Assembly: GCF_001424945.1 (NCBI RefSeq)
Contig: NZ_LMCW01000012.1
Span: 388,373 to 452,372 of the forward strand
Source of the DNA: Rhizobium sp. Root1203
Lineage (GTDB): Bacteria; Pseudomonadota; Alphaproteobacteria; Rhizobiales; Rhizobiaceae
Direction: 5' to 3'
DNA: 64,000 nt
The notes under the pieces were generated by a model. That model was given only the letters and a program-made list of their open reading frames with translations. It did no database searches and was not told the origin of the DNA. The translations under genes were made by a program, and so were the position numbers. Positions within the stretch are counted from its first letter, which is position 1; every line of letters starts with the position of its first letter. Positions 40,601 to 45,533 of this stretch are shown piece by piece.

Positions 40601-41775
40601 AATGGTCGCAACTCGCCACCGGCCGTATCATCGCGTCCGCTCCGTGCATCCGTGGTCTCGACATGCCAAGGCTCATGACCCATCGGGAACGTGAGGCCAT
40701 ACTTACCAGCGTTGGCGTGAACCCAATCGCGGACCTCTTTCGGCGCGTTCGAGAACTCTTTCCCAGCCCAGCCGAGGTCAGCGGCATCGCCGTGCTGGTG
40801 ACGTGAGCCACCGGGCCGGCCGATATTCTTGGACATGCCGGTTTCGCGGAAGATCGGCCGCCACTTTTCGCCGGCGGCAACCGGGCCCATCGCACTGACG
40901 TCGGAAAGCCAAGCTTCGCGATCAATGCCATACTTTCCGGAATTCTCGGCGATGATCTGCGCCTGGCGTTCCGGCGATCGGGCGCCCGACAGGATATCTA
41001 GGCCATTCTTCACGAAATCGGGTGCCTCACTGAACATGGCAGTGAGGCCCGACTGAAGGCCGGGTTTCATGTTGTTGATGTACTCGGCAGGCCTGCCGGG
41101 CTGCAGCTTGCTGAGAAGAGCCGTCGTGTCGCCTGCCGCTGGCTGCTGCTTCTGATCCTTCGTCGGGTTCAGAACGGCTTCGAACGGATCATCGTAGCTC
41201 GCGCTGAGGCCCGGGGCGTATGCAGTTGCTGTGCTGTCCGCCCGCTGTTGACCAGACTTGTAGAAGACGTGACGGCCAAGCTTCGTGGTCTGGGGCATCT
41301 TGGATGCCCAATCAGGGTTCACGCTGTCAGCATGGTAGTGGTCCGCGCCGCCGGTCGGATCGCTGATCGAGCCGCTGAGTACACCGTCGAGGATGGCCTC
41401 GGCGCGCTGCCGCAAGGCGGGATCCTGTTGAGCCTTGACTGCGTCGGGGCCCGGATGCTCATACCCGGTGAACTGGCTCTTCTGCCTCACCACGTCGGCC
41501 GGGCTCAAGCCGCGCTCGTTCGCACGGTTGCGTATGACAGCGGCCACGGCGGTCATACCTGAATCGCCCTCGCCGGCGGCCTCAGCAATGATCGTGTTTA
41601 CAAGATCGTTGCGGTCCTGATCGTTGAACGAAGGGCGCGCGGGTGCGTCGCGCATATTCGGAGTGCTTTTGGGTAAATCCGGCGAAGAGGATGCTGGCGC
41701 CGGAGCCTTGCCACCATAGAGGTTGAGTGGGTCTTTCCAGCTGTCGTCTTTGCCGAGACCAATAACCAAAGGCAT
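25612..41775 (-). CDS. Giant polyvalent phage protein with PLxRFG domain
   Basis: This 5,387-residue protein is probably carried in the virion and injected. Recognisable regions, in order: SleB-like cell-wall hydrolase (about 55-175); VanY/M15 peptidase-like, SRHQHGDAAD with His326 and EPWHVE with His371; hydrophobic stretch about 690-890; two SH3-like repeats (about 960-1020, 1070-1130); zincin-type HEIRH at 1559-1563; InPase-like (1690-1825); ART-like (1990-2115); PBECR nuclease (about 2360-2460); adenine methylase with NPPFG at Asn2707; SNF2 helicase (GAGKT with Lys3332, DEAH at 3491-3494, QRDGRGIRQG near 3885); JAB-like HNHP at 4270; PLxRFG at 4701; membrane helices near 5100. ATG 41775 has GGAG upstream. 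Such proteins are thought to protect incoming DNA and reprogram the host. Confidence 0.93.
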   Translation of the reverse strand: MPLVIGLGKDDSWKDPLNLYGGKAPAPASSSPDLPKSTPNMRDAPARPSFNDQDRNDLVNTIIAEAAGEGDSGMTAVAAVIRNRANERGLSPADVVRQKSQFTGYEHPGPDAVKAQQDPALRQRAEAILDGVLSGSISDPTGGADHYHADSVNPDWASKMPQTTKLGRHVFYKSGQQRADSTATAYAPGLSASYDDPFEAVLNPTKDQKQQPAAGDTTALLSKLQPGRPAEYINNMKPGLQSGLTAMFSEAPDFVKNGLDILSGARSPERQAQIIAENSGKYGIDREAWLSDVSAMGPVAAGEKWRPIFRETGMSKNIGRPGGSRHQHGDAADLGWAGKEFSNAPKEVRDWVHANAGKYGLTFPMGHEPWHVETTDARSGRDDTAGGELRPFRPGETRPNTDGTYSTEISTTWQLPDGKWVNVPSLWMGKNGPQQFKADDEDSILGSMKRYEQKNGQVFARFDSEKDAVAAAEKRSAAGGAAAGNTIAADAGFQVKDPMGLYPEGNPIQKTVSAQIAQQDERQTATNAQFEQNRMRAFTEQHNDAVGARQQQLEAENPDRYISIDEAELPNWQKQWETENRSGGVGGDTARILKSGTIGIGQSLSSLADTLFRKLPGGDAFLKASDDIDRWAMGKPIDQKMNDAQERANASVTERQGEADQKKWWDSEKHTFGPAWRDPRSYLRTVGESAPSTVITMLPGGILARGAYLRAIASGLGERVAAASAARTATLAGAITEGTMGGADSARNVRDRIGKIPRDQLAQSDAIKAMVQGGMSQDEAIKALTEDAASQAFLTAGVATGMFGGMGDRALAKIIAEGVGGGVMRRIVGGATRGFVGEGLLEEAPQGAAQTIAENAAVQRADPGQSLTEGVGEAVASGVAAGGAMGAGMGGAGGAFRPASPEHSTAAAEAVPAATRDPVPQPSGPIGRAVQHAETQIRSRADRAASDIAREQGGSSDGRPSIGATVRVDHDGIEPFMARVDSYEGEEAVLIDSGSGEIYQVPATSISQIAKSPEAINRENPIEKGPVPINDQIPEFSNDPALKPQAPIAGEIKSEPLPSRSEQQPAMERLRGRPSPGQRVIVDDPNGGRFAAKVESYEEGNKEALVVNDDGEPLQVPVDRLYTDKLTPKQIEKQELDRNPAIEREVGDAGPNSRAVIGRTVVMPDENHAALFDLGKARFIAKKLGRSAHTDLERVGADELARLAEAFKVSKTAVISMADDYRYRVDKAARDANSKLPVKMHSVNDKRLRQWQNDRAKEEPGYEARADDMAHWWDIELTGPERTKMLADAGVKRNERVQWSAHSKAIQKKLEELRNASTVDKTDESEVDSEVDDMEARKAEWLSRQSVASIHKDMAKRVSPSDFARRVAESTNGQESAIIEPGGKLLVLNATSNPNGDHAEFFGRLAEIDAPTDGYVRISSFGKQIGADAQGKISDAAAATLQAVRTSATREGLNYLREAGNAAVTVDEAAGTESQNGDTSTRSTDSEGVKAAKEAIEKLRAAAPELADSIKVEVVESDHPALRNARVAVEAGADVTATATAQGGTIRITKDTPPDVVAHEIRHVADALIGGYAVRFGLDDAEKSTPDQYRRLVAYLKEARKAGKIPNDVYFTDNAEVANAVIAAYYHDRAGLENAAPSYVDLIDENGGERFTSAIAPTAPVTVDEAAHEAATSPNNDLPEPTQAQKEAGNYKVGRISLGGLEISIENPAGSERKGADASGKPWSVEMKSHYGYIRGTVGKDKDHIDVFVRQGTNELGDSAKVFVIDQRRANGRFDEHKVMLGFDSEESARAAYLENYMKDWKGLGDISSTTLAGFKDWLKSGKTSEPFAPVKRFEVRETTRGEPKTAIVQDGITATQVREVFRSKEFKTAYADIAATQMGTPHPESPVAYDIARGWMDQKAGSPPTKQKASSFDASGHGINPIEPYYMGYAAARDGKARVIRASQAEAAYAELSGGNPKPPTDAPTAKTAPAPQEHAQSRPPQTVAADAPGIDLWRGASKAEIEEIKAGTFEFRPTHLGIMFTTDRDTATGFGNQRDSDTLSIKIPTTAKVLDRKELRNRSAEFTDVLNASVNRPGFNMDEREAFIRAEARDRGYDVVTYASGTGAYQVYEIINPDIIQIVDPTAPATKAKPPVSENKIFTASAAEKARELLRRKFRGQLNSGVDPELLQAGITLAGYHIERGARTFAAYASAMIEDLGESARPYLKSWYMGVKYDPRAAVFDGMSSAAEVDTIDVASIAGENNESAELDRDGSPALEGTPSEPVPGAESSRDAGSGAERRSRADVPRNESARGERVQSGRGVADEQGELSLAAGRRGGEPGSEAVDDTRDGKGRGKRSADDGHLEQGPFGPILRGYEGKWREAALELERRQSGDAIGALSHPDVGPIDLVWGNAGTNQGNGAGLAKLLAWHPEVLGDLQGFIDRLHIDKDRSTARRIQLSDDGGNAGVRLDYDGTAKTWLLTAFENGSRRSEKSSRRLSALWGDRSASTPPRTEENISDRLRDVQSAAVPAQQRAVDYTISDSDNLGEGGQKAKFNANVAAIKLLRKLDEEKRPATRDEQSVLAQWVGWGGLRQAFAREGGSVAKGWEKQADELKSLLSPEEYSAAESSTRNAHYTAPEVVSAVWDIARKLGFKGGQVLEPSVGAGNFLGLMPGEVKTEAKVTGVELDRVTGGIAKNLYPSANIQAPVGFEKLVVPDGYFDLAIGNPPFGSEKVYDKERRHLNKLSVHNFFFAKSVEALRPGGVLAMVVTNRFLDGSNATAREMIAKQADLIGAIRLPNDAFLKNAGTEVTTDIVLLRKRMPGEEPKGNWTDVGEWKGTDGKSVPLNRYFIDHPDMMLGDFGAFGTMYGPDEPALVARKGQSLPNELAKAIRTLPDNVMVEPGKVSTETVVVPETVSDVQVGAMFAAPDGTIHQRQSDSIGQAQSQPVVFPNDTARERVSGMVRVRDAFARLRRAQIDESTGDQQIENLRKRLNTVYDGFVKKHGPINADANKRLFRDDPTWPQISALEQNFDKGISSGVAKTTGEVARPAAADKAPIFTKRTQQPYRRPTSASSAKDALATVLNDLGRVDLVAMSRLYGKPSSAMVDELGPLLYRTPSGSYETSDAYLSGNVKQKLAEAERAAQTDPDFRRNVNALRDVQPADIEAIDIDVKPGAPWVPAKHIVDFLRHIGQGSVKPKAYYSAANAKWVIDVPSPTAAAQTLWGTDRASVDSILSAVLNGQAITISDRMSDGSTVLNQAKTDAANEKAERVKAEWRRWVWDEDARRDELTRLYNDTFNTDIMRTFDGSHLTLPGKVGDDIISFRPHQKNFVWRSLQSGTALADHTVGAGKTFAAIASAMEKRRIGQARKPMFAVPNHLVGQWAADFVRLYPGAKVLAATKRDFEKDNRKRLFARVATGDWDAVIVAHSSFGKIGMDPNYESRFIQQQMDDLEASIAELRQNTGEKSRNVAQLTKWRDSLKAKMERLLDAGKKDDGLTFDELGVDALYVDEAHEFKNLAFATSMNRVAGLGNQAGSQKASDLFMKSRFILEKTGGNNVTFLSGTPLSNTMAEMYTVQRYLDEKTLRNLGVAHFDAWAKVFGEVVTDWELSPSGQYKLNSRFAKFVNMPELMQRYLSFADVITNDDIKAQLAAIGKKLPLPKVKGGKPTNVTVERSRDQAAFIGEGKTDDLGNLEFPKGSLVWRAENLPKKAEKGADNMLKVMSDARKAALDMRLIDPAYGDHPGSKVHVAADNMKRIHDKWAGKRGTQLVFIDLSTPKKAKAREEAELRALIQKADQGDEAAQEKLDNMSPDDFLALQSTFSVYDDLREKLIDRGVSPDEIAFIHDANTEAQKEELFGKVRSGRVRILLGSTPKMGAGTNVQNRLVALHHLDAPWRPSDLEQRDGRGIRQGNELYSEDPDNFEIEILRYATKNTLDARQWQGIEAKARFIQQVRKGNLKTREIEDIAGEATNAAEMKAAASGNPLILEEMETRRKLRQLEGQSVEHDREQHRIKGKIRALTQEADELEARSGAVNTDAARSEALANTPFEATIGDETFDKPKEFGAAIAAAMRKELIDRTGEADIGKYGEFLLSIELQYDRAFEVTVSGKRDYHVHVQDAADVDATGLGMRVINTVKKLSTLPEQDRERIAEAKGQIPALEKQIGPWGNAGELQETSERHRRILDALKPKQKSAGAAAVAKRPDPVIRGDGRFKEVPVPTKAADETYADWARRIIMDHGKLTGHEYLVAIDDDGSTIDFGTANDARYTGMSNKLASAMSNPDRRLVLYHNHPAATPLSAPDLASLVYPGVHAIYALGHNGYDTAGSLTPIARQYLSTSANFARDSATMLNSMAALSHEVEPFIQSQLKSQKIDEGTARDAFHHFAALVMQRAGIIDFSASKPYDVSVVPGLDRKIDEAALKLTRAFFKNGKPDTSSAGADRSSNAVRHLADMEGLGKLDQQVASPRSGPTGLSERSAPNDPEKVSGGKRVTEARVVQELNGKLVDLQPKLLKTIPLNYFTELARPNMTAVGDYLRVKRLMDAYRGTKHAAADAIAGDWLKYARLGFLGKDKSRAQQLADLMHDSTLAGADPSKTDEENVAKPGYAILRKQYLALPEKGRELYSKVRDAYREQATELDEILLDNVRKAQQIAHNRAEERYRKTMQAIRDSGLTGLDRKKAEEDASSAHKAETTKATWAAKARLTKMRIAFESSRVEAPYFPLGRFGRYFVTVRDIDGRMISFSKHETAAARNRVADEMRRTYSSGKVEVGVMEAGSDLRKAMDPRIVAEIEEILGGAGVGNDVMDQIWQRYLESMPDLSARKRFIHRKGTSGFSNDALRVFSSHMFHAAHQIARLKYGLELQELVDQTMDQAKESDDQTRGVTLANEMSSRHDWVMNPTGSKVAQTMTSTAFVWFLAASPGAAIVNMTQTAMLGLPILSAKFGGFAKASSALAQASMDTVRGRGSIINGSLSKDEKVAIEAFYESGLIDRTQSHDLAGVGETGVEYTPLRARVMGVISWAFHRAEVWNREVTALAAYRMARDAGQSMSDAIDTAHDLTWKTHFDYANSSRPTLLQNDIAKVTLVFRQHNINMLYRLFRDIHQSVKGETPQARKEARYQLAGVVGMMSLMAGVTGTVGFHLAMALAGMVFGDDDDPMDFEQQFRANVVDVLGPELGGVLLNGVPGHYLGVDLSSRIGMPDLWFRSPTRELQGKDEYQYWLTQALGATAGLGETLFTGANLVWDGDVARGIEMMAPKAVRDLMKSYRYATDGLATVGGDEIMAADQISYHDIIAQALGFTPARISETWDRNTSLKNAERGVMDDRQRLVNKFAMAALAKDDDAIDDSVKAIERFNAVPVHGGIPITKETLQQSLKTRAGNAAKREDGVLIRNKILSLRLREKLADPVYK

Positions 41776-41923
41776 GCGCGGGCTCCATCGTAAGAGCCGC
41801 ACTCATGCGCGGTAAAATGACCACCGATTTATAGGCGGAGGGTAAACGAATTGAAAGGGTCGATTGTCCTCATGATCCAGCAATATCAAATGAAAAACAG
41901 ACGAGCGAAGATAGGCTCTTGAA

Positions 41924-41959
41924 GTATGCAGCGCATACCTTATGTTGGTATGCAGCGCA
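41924..41959 (+). promoter_or_regulatory. Repeated candidate operator for the PadR-like regulator
   Basis: GTATGCAGCGCA occurs twice, at 41924-41935 and 41948-41959, 24 bp apart and just upstream of the regulator start. The first copy extends to GTATGCAGCGCATAC, an imperfect dyad. PadR proteins commonly bind ATG...CAT dyads in their own promoters, so autoregulation is likely but unproven. Confidence 0.5.
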
Positions 41960-41979
41960 AACGTCACTGGAGACAATTG

Positions 41980-42285
41980 ATGATTGGGAAATTCGAGGAG
42001 CTCGCGCTTCTGGCTTTGGTCAGAGCGGGGCCGAATGCTCACGCAGCAAAGGTTTACGAAGTGCTAGAGAAAACGCAAAGCAAGTTGCCGGCTTTTGCCG
42101 CCCTTTACACAGCTCTCGATCGTATGGTCGCGAAGAAGCTCGTGTCCGAAACTAAGGACCCCAGCGACAAACGTGCCAAGCGGCTCTTTACCATTACTGG
42201 TGAAGGCAATGCTGCTCTGAGAGAGGCACTGAATGCGACCCAATCCATTGGCCTGCCGGCAGGATGGGGTGTCGCCCATGTCTGA
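41980..42285 (+). CDS. PadR-family transcriptional regulator
   Basis: This 101-residue winged-helix protein fits PadR: KFEELALLALVRAGPNAHAAKVYEVLEK, FAALYTALDRMVAKKLVSE (recognition helix region), then the wing DPSDKRAKRLFTITGEGNAAL. ATG at 41980 has GGAGAC upstream. Earlier in-frame ATGs lie within the repeated operator-like sequence. It is the first gene of a rightward island embedded in leftward phage genes and overlaps the next gene by 8 nt, a coupling often seen between PadR and the gene it controls. Confidence 0.85.
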   Translation: MIGKFEELALLALVRAGPNAHAAKVYEVLEKTQSKLPAFAALYTALDRMVAKKLVSETKDPSDKRAKRLFTITGEGNAALREALNATQSIGLPAGWGVAHV

Positions 42286-42766
42286 TGAAGCCTCCGATCT
42301 CGAACGCTCGATGCAGGAGCGTCTTTCTTTCCTCCACAACTCTATCGAGATTACCCGCGAGGAGCTTGATGAGATGCTTGATGAAATATCCGACAAGATT
42401 GGGATCGTTCCTCAACAAATCGCAATAGACAAAGCGATTTTCAATCATGTCACACGGATGGACGGCTATATGGCGCTGGCCGACGTGGAAAGGGCCACTA
42501 GACTGTTGGGACGGCTGGCTTCAGCCTATGAGCCCAAAGCTGAGCCGCCCTCACTGTTTTGGGTGGAATTGCTCACCCCCGCGTCCGCAGGTCCCGATTT
42601 CGTGTTAAACTTGGAGGAGGTCTATTTTGACCGTTGGCTTCCGAAGTACGGAGCTCGAAGGGCACGTTTGATCGTAATCTCGCAGGGGATCCAATTCGTA
42701 GGCCGGCAATGGATCGGCCCCCTAGTAAAACTGTTTGATCGGCTGAAGTCCTTCGCCCTTGGATAG
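42278..42766 (+). CDS. Hypothetical partner of the PadR-like regulator
   Basis: This 162-residue protein has a helical acidic N-terminal half (REELDEMLDEISDKIGIVPQ, VERATRLLGRLASAYEP) and a C-terminal half with LNLEEVYFDRWLPKYGARRAR. No family or transmembrane segment was recognised. The start overlaps the regulator gene by 8 nt. Base composition is less GC-rich than that of the adjacent phage genes, consistent with an acquired module. Confidence 0.6.
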   Translation: MSDEASDLERSMQERLSFLHNSIEITREELDEMLDEISDKIGIVPQQIAIDKAIFNHVTRMDGYMALADVERATRLLGRLASAYEPKAEPPSLFWVELLTPASAGPDFVLNLEEVYFDRWLPKYGARRARLIVISQGIQFVGRQWIGPLVKLFDRLKSFALG

Positions 42767-42865
42767 TTATAGCGAAAACCAACGTCTCGCCTTGGCGATA
42801 GTTCAAGGCGCGGCGCGTCGCTCTCTAGCCTCTCAATCCGTCGCTCTTTCATCCGGAAATCCTAA

Positions 42866-43693
42866 ATGCCGAAGTATACTCGCGCCTCATCAGGCCGTTC
42901 GATAGTTATGTTCATTGCTGGCTCTCTTACTGTGGGGCTTCTTGTCGGCGCTGCGTTTTTGGGGTGGAAAGCCCATCCCGGCGCCTGCTCTGAAGGCGGC
43001 ACCTATGCCTGTATGACCGCAGCGGACTGGGGAAACTTCTTTGCCGGTGTGTTCGCTCCTATTGCCTTCATATGGCTGGTGGCGGCCGTTTGGATCCAGT
43101 CACAGGAACTCGCGGAGCAACGCGAAGAGCTTCGATTGACGCGGCTGGAATTTGAAGAAAATCGCACGGTCATGCAGGAGCAGGCTAACGAGGCAAGGCG
43201 ACAAGCTGAATTTATTGGTCTTCAAACGGAGATCCTGAAACGTCAGGATTCAGACCGGGTGTCCGAAAGGAGCCAAAAGGACCTTGATGATGCGATCCAA
43301 ACAATTTCGGACCTTATCCACCACAACCTTTCAGATGTTAAAATATTGGTGGGTACGGACATCAATGGCCAAGAAGCATGGGTTGCCTTCACCAAGGCAA
43401 CTCGATCGAAAGATGATTATATTCTCCATTTCGTAAGTATGATGTCACGTTCACCGGAGTTTTTCGGAATCGTTGGTCACTATTCGGTCAATCCGGAGGT
43501 CTTGGATATGATCAACCTTGCGAGCCAGATGGTTGACGGGATCATAGCCTTGGGGAAAGCTACCGGCCCCCGGGGGACCATGACCATAGAACGCCTTAAA
43601 ATTAAGGAGTTTTCTGTCTGCCTGACCAGGATGCTGGCGGACCATCAGGCAGCGGGTGCGCGTCGCATCGCGGAGGCTCTTCTGAAGAGCTGA
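42866..43693 (+). CDS. Membrane/coiled-coil protein resembling putative abortive-infection proteins
   Basis: This 275-residue protein has two N-terminal membrane helices (SIVMFIAGSLTVGLLVGAAF and FFAGVFAPIAFIWLVAAVW). A coiled coil (QELAEQREELRLTRLEFEEN) follows, then a helical cytoplasmic domain to the C-terminus. The layout WGNFFAGVFAPIAFIWL then Q-x2-EL matches proteins grouped as putative phage abortive infection (putAbiC-like), where a WG-FFGG-P motif precedes the coiled coil. In a prophage this would suit exclusion of rival phages. It lies 99 bp after the PadR pair and may have its own promoter. Confidence 0.65.
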   Translation: MPKYTRASSGRSIVMFIAGSLTVGLLVGAAFLGWKAHPGACSEGGTYACMTAADWGNFFAGVFAPIAFIWLVAAVWIQSQELAEQREELRLTRLEFEENRTVMQEQANEARRQAEFIGLQTEILKRQDSDRVSERSQKDLDDAIQTISDLIHHNLSDVKILVGTDINGQEAWVAFTKATRSKDDYILHFVSMMSRSPEFFGIVGHYSVNPEVLDMINLASQMVDGIIALGKATGPRGTMTIERLKIKEFSVCLTRMLADHQAAGARRIAEALLKS

Positions 43694-43736
43694 AACAGTC
43701 TAAAGTTTCGGCAGGATGATCTATAGGTCGATTTCT

Positions 43737-44030
43737 TTATTCTGGTTCGTTCGGCGGCCGCGCATCCATGAAATCCCGCTCGAAGGTCGCCTCGTCATAG
43801 ACGCCAACCAGGCCGTTGGCATCGCGCACGATGTAATCGTTGCGCAGCGCCTTTGCATCTTCCGGCCCTGTCAGCAGCGTAATGCCGTCCGCGGAGATGA
43901 TCATCTGGCCATCCGCGTAGATTTGGGCCAACCAGCTTGGGAACTCGCTCCAATCGTCTTCAGGCGAACGGAGGATCTGGTCCACCTGAAATGCTTCCAC
44001 CGAAATCGGCATTTTGATGTATTCACCCAT
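43737..44030 (-). CDS. Small hypothetical phage protein
   Basis: This 97-residue protein has a pattern seen in many tailed phages: KMPISVEAFQVDQI at the start, WL in the middle, strand GMITLLTGPEDAKALRNDYIVR-like text and a final FERDF. GAGGAAG upstream of ATG 44030 (MGEYIKMP) fixes the start against the longer frame from 44081. Function unknown. It ends the leftward unit that includes the TAXI cassette. Confidence 0.65.
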   Translation of the reverse strand: MGEYIKMPISVEAFQVDQILRSPEDDWSEFPSWLAQIYADGQMIISADGITLLTGPEDAKALRNDYIVRDANGLVGVYDEATFERDFMDARPPNEPE

Positions 44031-44092
44031 CGCTTTATCTTCCTCATGGAGATAACTGAAATCGTTAGAACTCAGCGTCATCGCTTAGGCGC

Positions 44093-44338
44093 TCAAAAAC
44101 CGAGCGCGAAAATGACGATCGCCCACAGCGCGGCCAAAAAACCGAGCCAACTGACCCACAAGTGGAACGTCTGCGACTGGGGGTCTTGCGCCGAGAACTG
44201 CGATATTGTCGCAAGCAGCGCGGTGATGAGCACGGCGACGCGCGCCCAATGCCCTCCGTACTGTGCGATGATAATAAGCAGCAGGAGCGCAAAGAGTGTT
44301 GCCGCGACTGCGCAAACGACACGCCTGGCTTCGCTCAT
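44093..44338 (-). CDS. Small two-helix membrane protein of the TAXI cassette (distal)
   Basis: This 81-residue protein has two or three hydrophobic helices (AVAATLFALLLLIIIAQYGG, VAVLITALLATIS, VSWLGFLAALWAIVIFALGF). It starts in an ATGA overlap with the preceding small membrane protein. It does not resemble the DctQ or DctM subunits of TRAP transporters, which are far larger. With its neighbour it may form a small membrane complex that works with the periplasmic protein. Confidence 0.62.
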   Translation of the reverse strand: MSEARRVVCAVAATLFALLLLIIIAQYGGHWARVAVLITALLATISQFSAQDPQSQTFHLWVSWLGFLAALWAIVIFALGF

Positions 44339-44541
44339 GGCTTCGTGCCCCCGCTCTTACCCGTCCTCGTCCCGATCGTCAGCACACGCAATGCCAGCCA
44401 CAGAAGCAGGACGAGCAGACCGCCTATGAGCAGGTCTAAGAATGAGGATGCCACGATCTGAAGGAGGATGAGCGCCACGGCAATGACCGTGAAAATGCTG
44501 ACGAGGCGCTCTCGGAGAAAATGGATGAACCGCTCGATCAT
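44335..44541 (-). CDS. Small two-helix membrane protein of the TAXI cassette (proximal)
   Basis: This 68-residue protein has two adjacent hydrophobic helices (LVSIFTVIAVALILLQIVAS and LLIGGLLVLLLWLALRVL) and a short basic tail. It overlaps the end of the TAXI gene and the start of the next membrane gene by ATGA junctions at both sides, so the three are expected at similar levels. No family was recognised. Confidence 0.62.
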   Translation of the reverse strand: MIERFIHFLRERLVSIFTVIAVALILLQIVASSFLDLLIGGLLVLLLWLALRVLTIGTRTGKSGGTKP

Positions 44542-45422
44542 TTGCCGAACTCTGCCTTGATGCCATTCGCGGCGCGGGTCGATGCCTGGACGAAGGCGGC
44601 AAGCGTCTTGCTGTCAACGCGATCGGTGTTGACGTAGACGCCTGCAGGCCACGAGATGGTGCTCACCTTGCTCCAGTAGTTGAACGACTTTGGATAAGCG
44701 TCGCCGGGGATCTTGGCATACTCGTAGAGCGGCTTGCCCTTGATATCGACTGCATCGTCGAAATCACGATCGTTGGCACCCACCAGTGCGACTGTATCGC
44801 CGAAGGTGGCATCCGCTTCATTGACGGTGCCATTTTTCAGCCCGGCCGGCACCAGCATGCAGGTGGTATCGCCGCTCGACACAGATGAAAGCGCCATGAT
44901 GCCGCCCTCGTTGGAAATCGGGACTGAGCCGTAATCCTCGTCTTCGGATATCAGGTTCTGCCAGACCAGCCATGCGCCAGAGCCCTGCTCACCAATCGCG
45001 ATGCTGTATTTCGCTGGATCACTCTCAAGGTCGCCCAGATCCTTGACGCCGGAGGCCTTGTTGCAAAGCACGTGAAGGTATTCCCGGTGCAGGCTGGCGA
45101 CCTGGCGGACCTTCTTCGCGTTCGCAGGTGACGATCGGGAGATATAGACCGGTCCATCCGGCTGGCCGATCATAGCATTGCACGCCCTGGGGTCGCTCGG
45201 CGCGACAGTCAGCATTCGGTCGAGGTTGTCGATCGTGCCCTCGGTCTCGACGACTTCAATGTCGACAGCCGCGCCGGCCATCTTCTTGATCATGTCGCCG
45301 GCGGCGAAATACACACCGTTGGAGGCGCCTGTGCAAAGGCGGATGGTTTCGGCTGTTGCCGGTGCTGCACAGATCATGAGGCCGACAAGCGCGCCAATGA
45401 TCCTCAATACGTCAATCTTCAT
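44538..45422 (-). CDS. TAXI-family periplasmic solute-binding protein
   Basis: This 294-residue exported protein has a signal peptide (IIGALVGLMICAAPATA) and the TAXI-type binding fold: IRLCTGASNGVYFAAGDMI at the mature start, the hinge region EYLHVLCNKASGVKDLGDL and SIAIGEQGSGAW. TAXI proteins are substrate-binding subunits of TRAP transporters, but no TRAP permease gene is nearby. It lies between phage genes on the same strand and heads a cassette with two tiny membrane proteins. This placement in a phage structural region is unusual. Confidence 0.85.
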   Translation of the reverse strand: MKIDVLRIIGALVGLMICAAPATAETIRLCTGASNGVYFAAGDMIKKMAGAAVDIEVVETEGTIDNLDRMLTVAPSDPRACNAMIGQPDGPVYISRSSPANAKKVRQVASLHREYLHVLCNKASGVKDLGDLESDPAKYSIAIGEQGSGAWLVWQNLISEDEDYGSVPISNEGGIMALSSVSSGDTTCMLVPAGLKNGTVNEADATFGDTVALVGANDRDFDDAVDIKGKPLYEYAKIPGDAYPKSFNYWSKVSTISWPAGVYVNTDRVDSKTLAAFVQASTRAANGIKAEFGK

Positions 45423-45533
45423 CGCAAACTTCCTGCTTGGAGAGATTGGGGCGCGGTAACGTCCACGAACACAGACGCGCGTTGCTTCTTTGCATACCGC
45501 GCCCCGGTCCGCTCGGGGGTTATGGGAGACGAC

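Noticed and set aside
41880..43737. The PadR/putAbiC-like island as a toxin-antitoxin pair
   Set aside because: The second gene is not small or toxin-like in sequence, and the regulator is a PadR winged helix and not an antitoxin type. An exclusion module is a better fit.
44162..44461. Plus-strand frame of 99 codons opposite the small membrane genes
   Set aside because: It is antisense to two genes joined by ATGA overlaps with clear transmembrane helices. The antisense protein is Arg/Cys-rich and featureless.
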